A program made the translations under genes and the position numbers. The notes under the pieces are model-generated. The model worked only from the letters and a program-made list of their open reading frames with translations. It was not told the origin of the DNA and ran no database searches. Positions 15,642 through 23,613 of a DNA stretch of 64,000 bases are shown here, piece after piece; position 1 is the stretch's first letter; every line of letters starts with the position of its first letter. Source of the stretch: Taibaiella sp041660405 (GTDB lineage: Bacteria > Bacteroidota > Bacteroidia > Chitinophagales > Chitinophagaceae); NCBI GenBank assembly GCA_041660405.1, contig JBAZWL010000014.1:1-64000 (forward strand), given 5' to 3'.

Positions 15642-16877
15642 ATGCAACAGGAACACACCTCAATACCACATTTATTCCGGCAGGAGTTTGCCAAAATGGT
15701 TGCTGTAATCAGTAAACTATACGGCCTGGAACATATCGAGATAGCAGAAGATATCGTAAGCGAAACATTTTTACTAGCCACCGAAACCTGGGACAGCAAA
15801 GGCATACCGCCCAATCCTACCGCATGGCTATACACCGTAGCCAAACAAAAAACACTATACCATTTCCGAAGACACAAGATATTTGAAGAGAAAGTAAGAC
15901 CAGGATTGCTTTACACACAAGAACAAGATACCGAGATGGCAGCGCTTGATTTTTCTAAAGAAAATATAAGAGATAGCCAATTGCAAATGCTCTTCGCTAT
16001 CTGCACGCCTGCCATAGCAAGCGAGGCCCAGATAGGCCTGGCACTCCGCATCCTTTGTGGTTTCGGTATCGACCAGATAGCCGAAGCCTTTTTATCCAAC
16101 AAAGAAACGATCAACAAAAGATTGTTCCGGGCAAAAGAAAAATTACGCGAAGAAAAAGTACAACTCGAACTACCACCCGAACAGGAAATCATTAAACGCC
16201 TGGATAATGTACTGCACATCATTTACCTCCTGTTCAGCGAAGGCTATTACGCCGCTACACAAGATCAGATCCTACAGAAAGATCTTTGCATAGAAGCCAT
16301 GCGCCTCGCTTTAATGCTTACAGAGTATGAGAAAACAAATCTCCCTAAAACCAATGCCTTACTGGCCCTCATGTGCTTCCACGCCTCCCGTTTCGAAGCA
16401 AGGAAAAACAACGAAGGCACCGTAATCCTCTACGATGAACAGAACCCCGACCTATGGGATACCGCATTGATCAACCAGGGCAGGCACTTCCTCTATCTTT
16501 CCACAGCAGGCAATGAAGTAAGCTCCTATCACCTCGAAGCACACATTGCCTACTGGCACTGCATTAAAGAAAATACCCCAGAGAAATGGGAAGACATTCT
16601 GCAACTATACAACCAATTGCTACTAATCAACTACTCCCCATCCGTAGCCCTCAACAGAACCTACGCCCTATACAAAGCCAACGGACAACAAGTAGCCTTA
16701 CAGGAAGCCCTAAAACTAAAACTCGACAACAATCATTTCTACTTCATCCTCCTCGGCGAGCTCTACAAAAACATAGACAACACCCAAGCAAAGCTCCATT
16801 TCGAAAAAGCTTTTTCACTAGCCAAAACCCAACCCGAAAGGCAAGGTATTTTGGATAAGATAAAGGAGTTGGGGTGA
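15642..16877 (+). CDS. ECF42-type RNA polymerase sigma factor with TPR-like C-terminal extension
   Basis: 411 residues. Region 2 spans ~10-75 (SKLYGLEHIEIAEDIVSETF, then NPTAWLYTVAKQKTL) and region 4 ~105-165 (GFGIDQIAEAFLSNKETINKRLFRAKEKL). A ~240-residue extension follows, with LLFSEGYYA and ALNRTYAL near its end, the large SnoaL-unrelated helical extension of ECF42 members. No anti-sigma gene is seen, as usual for this group, where the extension is thought to control activity. ATG 15642 is preferred over an upstream TTG that lies in the terminator stem. Confidence 0.9.
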   Translation: MQQEHTSIPHLFRQEFAKMVAVISKLYGLEHIEIAEDIVSETFLLATETWDSKGIPPNPTAWLYTVAKQKTLYHFRRHKIFEEKVRPGLLYTQEQDTEMAALDFSKENIRDSQLQMLFAICTPAIASEAQIGLALRILCGFGIDQIAEAFLSNKETINKRLFRAKEKLREEKVQLELPPEQEIIKRLDNVLHIIYLLFSEGYYAATQDQILQKDLCIEAMRLALMLTEYEKTNLPKTNALLALMCFHASRFEARKNNEGTVILYDEQNPDLWDTALINQGRHFLYLSTAGNEVSSYHLEAHIAYWHCIKENTPEKWEDILQLYNQLLLINYSPSVALNRTYALYKANGQQVALQEALKLKLDNNHFYFILLGELYKNIDNTQAKLHFEKAFSLAKTQPERQGILDKIKELG

Positions 16878-16899
16878 TTTATATAGGATGCAATTACCT

Positions 16900-16992
16900 A
16901 CATCCCCATTGTCCTCCAGAGATCTGCGCAGCAATCGAAGGATCTCTTAATACGTAGAGATCCTTCGTTCCTCAGGATGACAATGTGGTTGT
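16900..16992. repeat. Interspersed palindromic repeat, family A, copy 3
   Basis: Outer arms ACATCCCCATTGTCCTCC and GGATGACAATGTGGTTGT, inner stem CGAAGGATCTCT / AGAGATCCTTCG. L arm first, R arm second. It lies 22 bases past the sigma stop codon. Confidence 0.8.
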
Positions 16993-17065
16993 AGACAATG
17001 GGGCTGTAGGTAATGAGATTGTTATCTTTAACGAAAATAAAATGCTTGAATACAAGATCAATTTA

Positions 17066-17530
17066 AATCCCCATTGTCCTCCAGAGATCTGCGCAGCAAT
17101 CGAAGGATCTCTTAATGCTTATCTTCATATAATTTTACGCATCAATGCTACACCGCTACTTTACATACATTCTGACAAATAAAAACAAGACAACGTTTTA
17201 CACTGGCGTTACAAATAATCTATCACTAAGATTAGAGCAACATCACAATGATGCTTTAAATAATAAACGCTCTTTCGCAGGATTGTATAAGTGCATTCAC
17301 CTATTATATTTTGAAGAATATCAGAATATACACCATGCTATAGCCCGTGAAAAGGAAATAAAAGGATGGTCAAGAGAGAAGAAAATTGGTTTGATTAAGA
17401 CAACAAACCCTGAGCTAGTATTTTTAAATAATGATGGCATTATCTAATCACTGCATCCTGAATCTCCACCATAATCGAAGTGTCAGAATGAGAAGAGATC
17501 TTTCGTACCTCAAGATGACAATGGGGCTGA
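17066..17530 (+). mobile_element. GIY-YIG gene bracketed by the two arms of repeat family A
   Basis: The L arm (17066-17118: CCCCATTGTCCTCCAGAGAT, ending GAAGGATCTCTTAATG) lies directly before a GIY-YIG gene. The R arm (about 17487-17530: GAGATCTTTCGTACCTCAAG, ending ACAATGGGGCTGAT) lies directly after it. In all other copies the two arms sit next to each other. The gene thus occupies the loop of the palindrome, as a cargo or transposase gene does between terminal inverted repeats. Chance insertion of two half-elements is the alternative. Confidence 0.5.
17145..17447 (+). CDS. GIY-YIG nuclease superfamily protein (URI/UPF0213 type)
   Basis: 100 residues, a stand-alone GIY-YIG domain: YFTYILTN...FYTGVTNNLSLRLEQH gives the two motif beta-strands and the following catalytic-Arg helix. 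AIAREKEIKGWSREKKIGLI with its Glu completes the family pattern. Short proteins of this type are common and often multicopy in Bacteroidota, and few have a tested function. The gene starts 27 bases after one arm of a palindromic repeat and ends ~40 bases before the other arm. Confidence 0.92.
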   Translation: MLHRYFTYILTNKNKTTFYTGVTNNLSLRLEQHHNDALNNKRSFAGLYKCIHLLYFEEYQNIHHAIAREKEIKGWSREKKIGLIKTTNPELVFLNNDGII

Positions 17531-17575
17531 TTATGTACTTCGTAGTAAGAATGTTGTAATATGCTATTTATATAA

Positions 17576-17670
17576 ATCCACATTGTCATCCAGAGATCTG
17601 CGCAGCAATCGAAGGATCTCTACATAAGCAAAGACCTTCATGCCTCTGATGGCAGTGCGATTGCAAGCAT
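17576..17670. repeat. Interspersed palindromic repeat, family A, copy 4 (decayed right half)
   Basis: The L arm is intact (CCACATTGTCATCCAGAGAT, then GCAATCGAAGGATCTCT). The R arm has drifted (AAAGACCTTCATGCCTCTGA, GGCAGTGCGATTG). Nothing else is seen in 17531-17696. Confidence 0.65.
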
Positions 17671-17696
17671 TTTAACTCCCATCAACAAATCCCCTT

Positions 17697-17704
17697 TACC
17701 TTTG
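17697..17704 (+). promoter_or_regulatory. -7 box TACCTTTG of the dienelactone hydrolase gene
   Basis: Perfect TAnnTTTG, 26 bases before the ATG at 17731. Confidence 0.5.
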
Positions 17705-17730
17705 TTATCTCAACCTAAAAACTATCCAAT

Positions 17731-18495
17731 ATGCTCTCCCGCTTAATATTGTTATGCTGTCTTTTATCCGCCAATATTGCCTTCGCACAATTATCTACCG
17801 TTACCTACCAGGACAAAGATCAAAAACTGAACGGGCAATTAATCAAACCCACACAGGCGAATACAAAGAAAGCCGGAGTCCTCATTCTGCCTGCATGGAA
17901 GGGTATAGATGAACATAGCAAAACAGTAGCACAACAATTAAGTAAAGAAGGATATTACGTATTCATTGCAGATATTTATGGAGAAGGCAACTACCCGAAA
18001 ACTACTGCAGATGCAGGGAAGATGGCCGGTTACTATAAAAAGAACCTTACAGCATACCATAACCACATACGCCTGGCACTGGACCAATTGATTAAAGCCG
18101 GTGCCTCTGCTGATGAAATTGTGATTATCGGTTATTGTTTCGGCGGACAAGGTGCGCTTGAAGCAGCAAGGATCAATATGCCGGTAAAAGGTGTGGTATC
18201 CATTCATGGCTCCTACACCCGCGATACTGCACAACCCATAGTTCCTATTAAACCCCACGTACTTATTCTTCATGGTGCCGATGATCCACATAATCCACCC
18301 GCAGATATAGCTGCTTTGCAGGACGAGTTACGTAAAGCCGGAGCCGATTGGCAAATGAATTACTATTCCAATGCCGTACACGCTTTTACCGATCCGGCAG
18401 CCGGCAATGACAACAGTAAAGGCGCTGCTTATAACGAACAGGCAGACCGCCGCTCCTGGCAAGCTTTACTTGTTTTTTTAAAAGAAACATTATAA
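17731..18495 (+). CDS. Exported dienelactone hydrolase family protein
   Basis: 254 residues. A Sec signal peptide (residues 1-~19, ending ANIAFA) precedes an alpha/beta hydrolase with nucleophile Cys136 in GYCFGGQG, acid Asp in HGADDPH (184/185) and His217 in NAVHAFTDP, the Cys-Asp-His triad of dienelactone hydrolases. Export to the periplasm suggests a substrate other than the chlorocatechol-pathway lactone. It has its own promoter, and a terminator follows 28 bases after the stop. Confidence 0.92.
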   Translation: MLSRLILLCCLLSANIAFAQLSTVTYQDKDQKLNGQLIKPTQANTKKAGVLILPAWKGIDEHSKTVAQQLSKEGYYVFIADIYGEGNYPKTTADAGKMAGYYKKNLTAYHNHIRLALDQLIKAGASADEIVIIGYCFGGQGALEAARINMPVKGVVSIHGSYTRDTAQPIVPIKPHVLILHGADDPHNPPADIAALQDELRKAGADWQMNYYSNAVHAFTDPAAGNDNSKGAAYNEQADRRSWQALLVFLKETL

Positions 18496-18521
18496 ATCTG
18501 TTCAGGCTTCGATCTAAAAGC

Positions 18522-18630
18522 AAAAATCTTACAGGAACCACCCTGTAAGATTTTCAATTTGAACCAATCTAAATAACTATGCAAAAATGATAGCCTGAAA
18601 TACCAGGATCTTTTTAAGTACTGGCGTTTG
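18522..18630 (-). ncRNA. Candidate small RNA (~110 nt)
   Basis: A promoter-like CATCTTTG (complement of 18637-18644), shared with the upstream region of the secreted-protein gene at 154, reads leftward into about 85 bases with no ATG in any minus-strand frame. It then reaches a perfect 13-bp terminator hairpin with a T-tract. A promoter, a short non-coding body and an intrinsic terminator make a small RNA plausible. No known RNA family is recognised. Confidence 0.35.
18523..18554. terminator. Bidirectional terminator after the dienelactone hydrolase gene
   Basis: Perfect 13-bp stem AAAATCTTACAGG / CCTGTAAGATTTT with loop AACCAC. On the minus strand it is followed by a T-rich tract and could end the putative small RNA started from 18626-18748. 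Confidence 0.8.
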
Positions 18631-18748
18631 AGGATTCAAAGATGCGACCGAAATAGAAATTGTAATAATCAAATTGCCGCAAAAAAGGGTTAAAAAAGGA
18701 AAAATTTATCATCTGAAATTATATTTATACATTTTACTGATAATTAGA
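18626..18748 (-). promoter_or_regulatory. Long promoter-like element, copy 2 (shared with 223-345)
   Basis: Ungapped counterpart of 223-345. CAAAGATGCGAC lies at 18637-18648, AATCAAATTG at 18667-18676 and TTTATCAT at 18705-18712, with exactly the same spacings (30 and 68 bases). No minus-strand gene follows. The rest of 18555-18877 holds no gene. Confidence 0.5.
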
Positions 18749-18877
18749 AGAAAAGGGAGACGATTTTTACACTAAACAGAATCAATTTTCTTAACCCCGA
18801 TCATTTATACCTATAGTATTAAGCCGAACTTACTTACAAGGTTATTTGTTTTGTATAGATGACCAAAACGATGAACT

Positions 18878-19216
18878 ATGAAAAAGATAGCAAGCATATT
18901 AAGTGTGCTCTTAATAAGTATAGTGTTGCCGGTTGCAGCACAAAATTCTCCTAAAACGGTACAGGATACATCCAAAGCATGGAAAAGGAAGTATCAACCT
19001 GTAGTCATTCCTGATCCGCCGGTAACAGGGCCAATATTGAGACCCGACTCGCAAGGCATATATAATAATCGTATTTATCAGAATGGTATTAAAGGAGCAG
19101 AATATCAGAACAGGGGTGCGGAAGACAGGCGCAATGTGAACACAGCCGACCCTAACGCTATTCCTAACAAGCAGGTTCCGGCAAAGGAAGTGTTACCTCC
19201 GAAGACCGTGAAATAG
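18878..19216 (+). CDS. Small secreted hypothetical protein (112 aa)
   Basis: A clear Sec signal peptide (MKKIASILSVLLISIVLPVAA, cleavage before QN) is followed by ~90 residues rich in Pro, Asn and Lys, with little predicted structure (PVVIPDPPVTGPILRPDSQG). No lipobox. Family not recognised. The downstream transpeptidase gene starts 127 bases later. Confidence 0.7.
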   Translation: MKKIASILSVLLISIVLPVAAQNSPKTVQDTSKAWKRKYQPVVIPDPPVTGPILRPDSQGIYNNRIYQNGIKGAEYQNRGAEDRRNVNTADPNAIPNKQVPAKEVLPPKTVK

Positions 19217-19343
19217 GAAGAATTAAATCAGCATCTTTTTTCAAAAAAATTATACTTTGCAATAGTATTGTAGTCAAATAAAAAATATCGACGACTTACT
19301 TCCAAAGCGCAGTTTGGCTAGCGCAACGACAACAATAGATTTT

Positions 19344-20327
19344 ATGATCATAAAAAGAGGATTGATTGCCATAGCAGGGATAACTGTAATGGCATGTTTT
19401 AGTAGATGTGGAAATACAGACAATGCTAACCGGGAAACGAATGAAATACCTGTAAGTACTTCAGATACTACAACAGACACCACACCGGTAAATAAAGTAG
19501 AAGAACCGGAAAAGATAATAGAACCGAAAACGATAACCTATAGCGCATGGCCCATTAAAAAAGTGGACACCGCAGTAAAGGCCTTCAAAGCAAAATATAC
19601 AGGACAGGATCGCTGGACCATTCTGGCACTCAACCGGATTGATGAAGCCAATATGCACCGCGCCGATACATTGATCATACCAGATACTATATTTGCCGAC
19701 TTCAATTTGTACAGCCCTTTTCCAGCTGACATGCCTATACTAAAGGACGTGAACAAAATGGTGATCTTCTCCTACGCTATACAAGCATTTGCCGCTTATG
19801 AGCAAGGCAAACTGGTATATTGGGGGCCTACCAGTATGGGTAGCAAAATACATCCAACACCAACCGGCTTACACTTTGCCAATTGGAAAGCTAAAGAAAC
19901 CATAAGCACTGTAGATGATGAATGGAAGCTGAAGTGGAATTTTAATATCGCAAATAAAGAAGGAGTAGGGTGGCATCAATATGCGCTACCGGGATATCCT
20001 GCATCACACTCCTGTTTGCGTATGCTGGAAGAGCAGGCCAAATGGATGTATAGCTGGGCCAATCAATGGATCGTAAAAAAACAAAATGGCCTGGATGTTG
20101 TAGCAGCCCAGGGCACACCGGTAATTGTATATGGCGCATACCCATTTGGCAGCCGCCGGCCATGGTTACATCTGTTAGACGATCCCCAAGCCAACACCAT
20201 TTCCCAGGCTGACCTCGAACAGGAGATACAACCTCATCTGCAACGGATACTAGAGCAACAGGAAAGAAGAACACAAGTTGAAGGCGGTAATGTCCCCGCT
20301 AAAGACAGCAGCGTTGCTGTGCAATAA
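19344..20327 (+). CDS. L,D-transpeptidase (YkuD-type) family lipoprotein
   Basis: 327 residues from ATG 19344; an upstream in-frame TTG at 19314 is less likely because it would bury the signal sequence. The N-terminus is a lipoprotein-like signal (IIKRGLIAIAGITVMAC). The catalytic region shows SMGSKIHPTPTGLHF, H211 and YPASHSCLRM with His222 and Cys224, a variant of the YkuD HxxxxxxxSHGC signature with Ser for Gly. Such enzymes make 3-3 cross-links or attach proteins to peptidoglycan in the periplasm. A bidirectional terminator follows. Confidence 0.88.
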   Translation: MIIKRGLIAIAGITVMACFSRCGNTDNANRETNEIPVSTSDTTTDTTPVNKVEEPEKIIEPKTITYSAWPIKKVDTAVKAFKAKYTGQDRWTILALNRIDEANMHRADTLIIPDTIFADFNLYSPFPADMPILKDVNKMVIFSYAIQAFAAYEQGKLVYWGPTSMGSKIHPTPTGLHFANWKAKETISTVDDEWKLKWNFNIANKEGVGWHQYALPGYPASHSCLRMLEEQAKWMYSWANQWIVKKQNGLDVVAAQGTPVIVYGAYPFGSRRPWLHLLDDPQANTISQADLEQEIQPHLQRILEQQERRTQVEGGNVPAKDSSVAVQ

Positions 20328-20390
20328 AACTAACCCATCCCAGCCTTCCCCAAAGGGGAGGATGACGTAAGAAAGAAAATACTGGATAAA

Positions 20391-20426
20391 AAATATAGCG
20401 GCTGAAGATCTTCAGCCGCTATATTT
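20391..20426. terminator. Bidirectional terminator between transpeptidase and helicase genes
   Basis: A perfect 36-base palindrome running AAATATAGCGGCTGAAGA and its complement, with T-runs on both sides, between two convergent genes. Confidence 0.85.
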
Positions 20427-20449
20427 TTTATTTCATTACTGACCACTGA

Positions 20450-21694
20450 TCACTTTTTAGCTTTCTTCTTCCGCTTAGCTTTTTTCTCCTCTTCTTCCGC
20501 CTGTTCCAGCAGCAACTGCCAATTATCATTAGGCGTATCGTCAGAGAAGTTTAGTGTTTGAGTATAATCTGTTTTATCAATCTTCATTACCCTGATCTCT
20601 TTACCCATCCAGGCTTCAATAGATTTCAGCAAAGGCATTTCTTCTTTACTGCAAAAAGATACCGCCTGACCTTTTTTGACACCACGACCGGTACGGCCTA
20701 CACGGTGTACATAATTTTCAGGCACATCGGGAAGGTCATAATTTACTACAAAATCAACATCCGGAATGTCAATACCACGGGCACTTACATCTGTGGCAAC
20801 GAGGATTTTTACGATTCCTTTTTTGAATTCCTGCATCACTTGCAACCTGTCATCCTGTTCCTTATCGCCATGCATCGTTATGGTTTCAATACCTACACGC
20901 TTCATAGCGCTATAAACGCGTTCGGCCCTTACTTTAGTCCGTACAAAAACGAGTATTTTGTTATCAGGTAATTCTCTCACCAACCTTTCCAGGAAGAAAC
21001 GTTTATCATCCATTTCCACAAAAGCAACGGAATGGCTTACGTTTTTGGACACCGGATCATTAGGTGAGATCTGTATCCTTATCGGGTTTCTTACTACAGA
21101 GTAGGCTAAGTCTTTAATGTCTTTATCCAGCGTAGCGGAGAAAAATAAAGTCTGGTGTCTTGGTGGTAAATGCCGGAGCACATCCTGTATGTCTTTAATG
21201 AAACCCTTTGCCAGCATATGATCTGCCTCATCCAGTACCAGCATATTTACACGGCTAAGGTCAATGTGCCCTTGACTTTGTAAATCAAACATACGCCCCG
21301 GAGTAGCTACCAGTATATCTACACCCTTATCCAATTTCTTTATTTGATCCTCCTGTTCTATACCTCCATACAGCCCCATAATAATGAGCCTGGTATATTT
21401 TCCTATCTGCACAAATGCTTCTGCTATCTGCACGGCAAGCTCCCTTGTGGGCACCATTACCAGGCACTTTACTTCTTTCCTTCTTTTAATATCGTAGCGT
21501 TGTTGCAACAGGTGTAATATGGGTATGGCAAAAGCGGCCGTTTTACCAGTGCCCGTTTGAGCAATAGCCATTACATCATCACCTTTCAGTATAGAGGGAA
21601 TGGCTTTAAACTGGATATCTGTAGGCTTTTTAAAATCCAGTTCAACCAGGCTGCGCTTTATTTCAGGGGCAATATTATATTGTTCAAATTTCAT
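20450..21694 (-). CDS. DEAD-box RNA helicase
   Basis: 414 residues. Q motif region (FKKPTDIQFKAIP), motif I AQTGTGKT, Ia PTRELAVQ, motif II DEAD (VLDEADHML), motif III SAT, and C-terminal motifs VLVATDVSARGIDIP and HRVGRTGRG are all present. A lysine-rich tail (KKAKRKKKAKK) likely helps RNA binding. Start 21694 (MKFEQYNIAPEIK) is chosen because the -7 box at 21718-21725 lies downstream of the alternative ATG at 21739. Similar to RhlE/CsdA-type helicases of ribosome assembly or cold adaptation; the exact subtype is not certain. Confidence 0.95.
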   Translation of the reverse strand: MKFEQYNIAPEIKRSLVELDFKKPTDIQFKAIPSILKGDDVMAIAQTGTGKTAAFAIPILHLLQQRYDIKRRKEVKCLVMVPTRELAVQIAEAFVQIGKYTRLIIMGLYGGIEQEDQIKKLDKGVDILVATPGRMFDLQSQGHIDLSRVNMLVLDEADHMLAKGFIKDIQDVLRHLPPRHQTLFFSATLDKDIKDLAYSVVRNPIRIQISPNDPVSKNVSHSVAFVEMDDKRFFLERLVRELPDNKILVFVRTKVRAERVYSAMKRVGIETITMHGDKEQDDRLQVMQEFKKGIVKILVATDVSARGIDIPDVDFVVNYDLPDVPENYVHRVGRTGRGVKKGQAVSFCSKEEMPLLKSIEAWMGKEIRVMKIDKTDYTQTLNFSDDTPNDNWQLLLEQAEEEEKKAKRKKKAKK

Positions 21695-21717
21695 TGATTG
21701 GTGTACACTTGAGGCTG

Positions 21718-21725
21718 CAAAGGTA
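21718..21725 (-). promoter_or_regulatory. -7 box TACCTTTG of the helicase gene
   Basis: Perfect TAnnTTTG on the minus strand, implying a leader of ~17 bases to ATG 21694. Confidence 0.6.
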
Positions 21726-21746
21726 ACGTTTCGCAGCAAGAAGCAG

Positions 21747-21779
21747 CAAAGCCGCTGATATCAGGTATCAGCGGCTTTG
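21747..21779. terminator. Terminator hairpin downstream of the GNAT gene
   Basis: Perfect 14-bp stem CAAAGCCGCTGATA / TATCAGCGGCTTTG with loop TCAGG, 17 bases past the GNAT stop codon and just upstream of the helicase promoter. Confidence 0.7.
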
Positions 21780-21795
21780 TTTTTAGTATGAAATT

Positions 21796-22089
21796 TTACT
21801 TTTTTACGATCCGTTCCCATTCCGGGTGCCTTTTAATATAACTGGCTACAAAAGGGCATTGTGCTATAATCTTCCTGCCTTCAGCTTCAATATAGTTCAG
21901 TGTCTTGGTTACCAACACAGAGCCTATTCCTTTACCCTCCAGTGCTTCAGGCACTTCAGTATGGGTCAGGATAATAGTATCGCCACTTTCTTCATAACCT
22001 ATAAAGGCAATATTTCCGTTAATATCCATTTCAAAGGCCTGGTCTTCCTGGTTATGCTTTAATGGAATGTCTTTTATTTCGTCCGACAT
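21796..22089 (-). CDS. GNAT-like N-acetyltransferase, short YjdJ type
   Basis: 97 residues matching the small Gcn5-related family (PF14542 type): a central beta-sheet (GNIAFIGYEESGDTIILTHTEV), then EGKGIGSVLV as the acetyl-CoA pyrophosphate loop (Q/RxxGxG/A variant), then QCPFVASYIKRHPEW, the family's hallmark C-terminus. Substrate unknown. Confidence 0.92.
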   Translation of the reverse strand: MSDEIKDIPLKHNQEDQAFEMDINGNIAFIGYEESGDTIILTHTEVPEALEGKGIGSVLVTKTLNYIEAEGRKIIAQCPFVASYIKRHPEWERIVKK

Positions 22090-22115
22090 GATGTTTGCTT
22101 TTTAAATTATTGGGT

Positions 22116-22123
22116 CAAAGATA
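22116..22123 (-). promoter_or_regulatory. -7 box TATCTTTG of the GNAT gene
   Basis: Perfect TAnnTTTG on the minus strand, 26 bases before the ATG at 22089. Confidence 0.5.
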
Positions 22124-22140
22124 ATAAGTATCGTTCAACC

Positions 22141-23010
22141 TTATTCCAGGTGACCATACTTTCCGGCCTGGAAATCCTGTATCGCATTCAGGATCTCTTC
22201 CTGCGTATTCATCACAAAAGGACCATAGCTTGCAATAGGTTCATTAATAGGCTCACCACTCATCAACAGGATAACACTGTCTGCAGTGGCTTCAATATCT
22301 ATTGCTTCGCCTTCGCCACCAAACAATACAAATGCATGTTCATCCGCTTTTGCTCCGTTTACGATTACTGAACCTTCAATCACCAGCAAAGCAGTATTGT
22401 GCGTAGGTGTAATTGTGGTCTGCAATTTGCCACCATTCTTAAGCTTGATGTCAAACAAGTTTACGTCTGTAAAAGTATGAGCGGGGCCCTTGGTTCCATT
22501 GAAATCACCAGCTATTACATTAACCACACCAGCATTATCCGGCAAAGTAACTTCGCCCATGTCGGCGGCTGTCAAGCCTTGGTAGCCGGGTTTTGCGCCT
22601 TTATCTTTTGCAGGCAGGTTCACCCAAAGTTGTACCATTTCAAATGGTCCGCCTTTACGTGCAAATTCCTGTTCGTGATATTCTTTATGCAATATACCAG
22701 CTCCGGCCGTCATCCACTGTACATCACCAGGATTGATCACACCGCTATTCCCGGCACTGTCATGATGCGCCACACTGCCTTTGTACGCTATAGTCACCGT
22801 TTCAAATCCTTTGTGCGGATGCACATCCACACCACGCAATTTTTCTGACTTTCCAAAGTCGTATGCAGGATTGAAATCCAGCATCAAAAACGGACTCATT
22901 CTACGTTGTATATTAAACTGGCCGGGAATATAATTATACACCCTGAAACCATCGCCTACCATGCCAAATTGAGGTGGGCGGTTAAATATTTTTTCTATGT
23001 TTTTGTTCAT
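22141..23010 (-). CDS. Pirin family protein
   Basis: 289 residues, a double cupin. The N-terminal cupin has the pirin signature: VHPHKGFETVTIA, HHDSAGNSGVINPGDVQWMTAGAGI, then HKEYHEQEFARKGGPFEMVQLWVNLP, with the His/His/His/Glu metal ligands. The C-terminal part has the second cupin (TFTDVNLFDIKLKNGG, LLVIEGSVIVNG). Bacterial pirins are metal-dependent, sometimes quercetinase-like. The promoter is not obvious. Confidence 0.95.
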   Translation of the reverse strand: MNKNIEKIFNRPPQFGMVGDGFRVYNYIPGQFNIQRRMSPFLMLDFNPAYDFGKSEKLRGVDVHPHKGFETVTIAYKGSVAHHDSAGNSGVINPGDVQWMTAGAGILHKEYHEQEFARKGGPFEMVQLWVNLPAKDKGAKPGYQGLTAADMGEVTLPDNAGVVNVIAGDFNGTKGPAHTFTDVNLFDIKLKNGGKLQTTITPTHNTALLVIEGSVIVNGAKADEHAFVLFGGEGEAIDIEATADSVILLMSGEPINEPIASYGPFVMNTQEEILNAIQDFQAGKYGHLE

Positions 23011-23113
23011 TATCTTCTATTAATATTGTTATTTTTTGTTTATCAACTGCGGAACAGGAATGAGGCTTTTCTTGCGACGCTCCGTTCGGGGTTCCGTTCA
23101 CTATTCAACTTTT

Positions 23114-23488
23114 TCAGGAAAGATTAATATTAAATATCGCATCTCTCAATGCATCATCTTTAAAAGCATACACGGGTTTGTGCAATTCTTTTCTGTTCAA
23201 TAATGCTTCTTCTATTAAAGCCAAAGGTTCATCGCCTGCTTTCATGTTGATCAGCATAATATCATTATCCTGGAAACGAAAAAGCCTGCTAAGTTTCCTG
23301 GCTTCGGTTTCATTCATGTCATCACCGAAAAGGATAACATCAAAAATGGATTGCTGAAAAGTGCTGATAGCATCTTCAGCATGGGTTACACCAATTATTT
23401 GCCAATCGTTATGGTGGCCTAACTGGTCATTAATGCGGGCAATATGTTGTTCGGTATTGCCAACGATCATTATCTGTACTTTATTCAT
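23114..23488 (-). CDS. Degenerate receiver-like protein (124 aa)
   Basis: The alternating pattern (VQIMIVGNTEQHIARIND, FDVILFGDDMNETEARKL, DIMLINMKAGDEPLALIEEAL) resembles a response-regulator receiver fold. The acidic pair normally after strand 1 is replaced by Gly-Asn, and the phospho-acceptor region reads FGDDM. A non-phosphorylated pseudo-receiver is the best guess. It is followed by the pirin gene 103 bases on. Its start is preceded by AGGAGG, an unusually good Shine-Dalgarno for this genome. Confidence 0.6.
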   Translation of the reverse strand: MNKVQIMIVGNTEQHIARINDQLGHHNDWQIIGVTHAEDAISTFQQSIFDVILFGDDMNETEARKLSRLFRFQDNDIMLINMKAGDEPLALIEEALLNRKELHKPVYAFKDDALRDAIFNINLS

Positions 23489-23493
23489 TTTAT

Positions 23494-23525
23494 CCTCCTT
23501 AGGGATTTTTCATAATGCAAAGATA
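23494..23525 (-). promoter_or_regulatory. -7 box and Shine-Dalgarno of the receiver-like gene
   Basis: TATCTTTG (complement of 23518-23525) matches TAnnTTTG. On the minus strand AGGAGG then lies about 5 bases before the ATG at 23488. Most genes in the window lack such a ribosome-binding site. Confidence 0.5.
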
Positions 23526-23613
23526 ATATGATGGTTAGCCGCTGTACAATAACCTGGATTAAGTCCGGCACTTAATGGCTTATAGCCAGAATCTATTTCG
23601 GGCTTTATACTCC

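Noticed and set aside
16985..17182. 65-codon plus-strand frame across repeat copies before the GIY-YIG gene
   Set aside because: It is the translation of a palindromic repeat arm and overlaps the GIY-YIG start in another frame.
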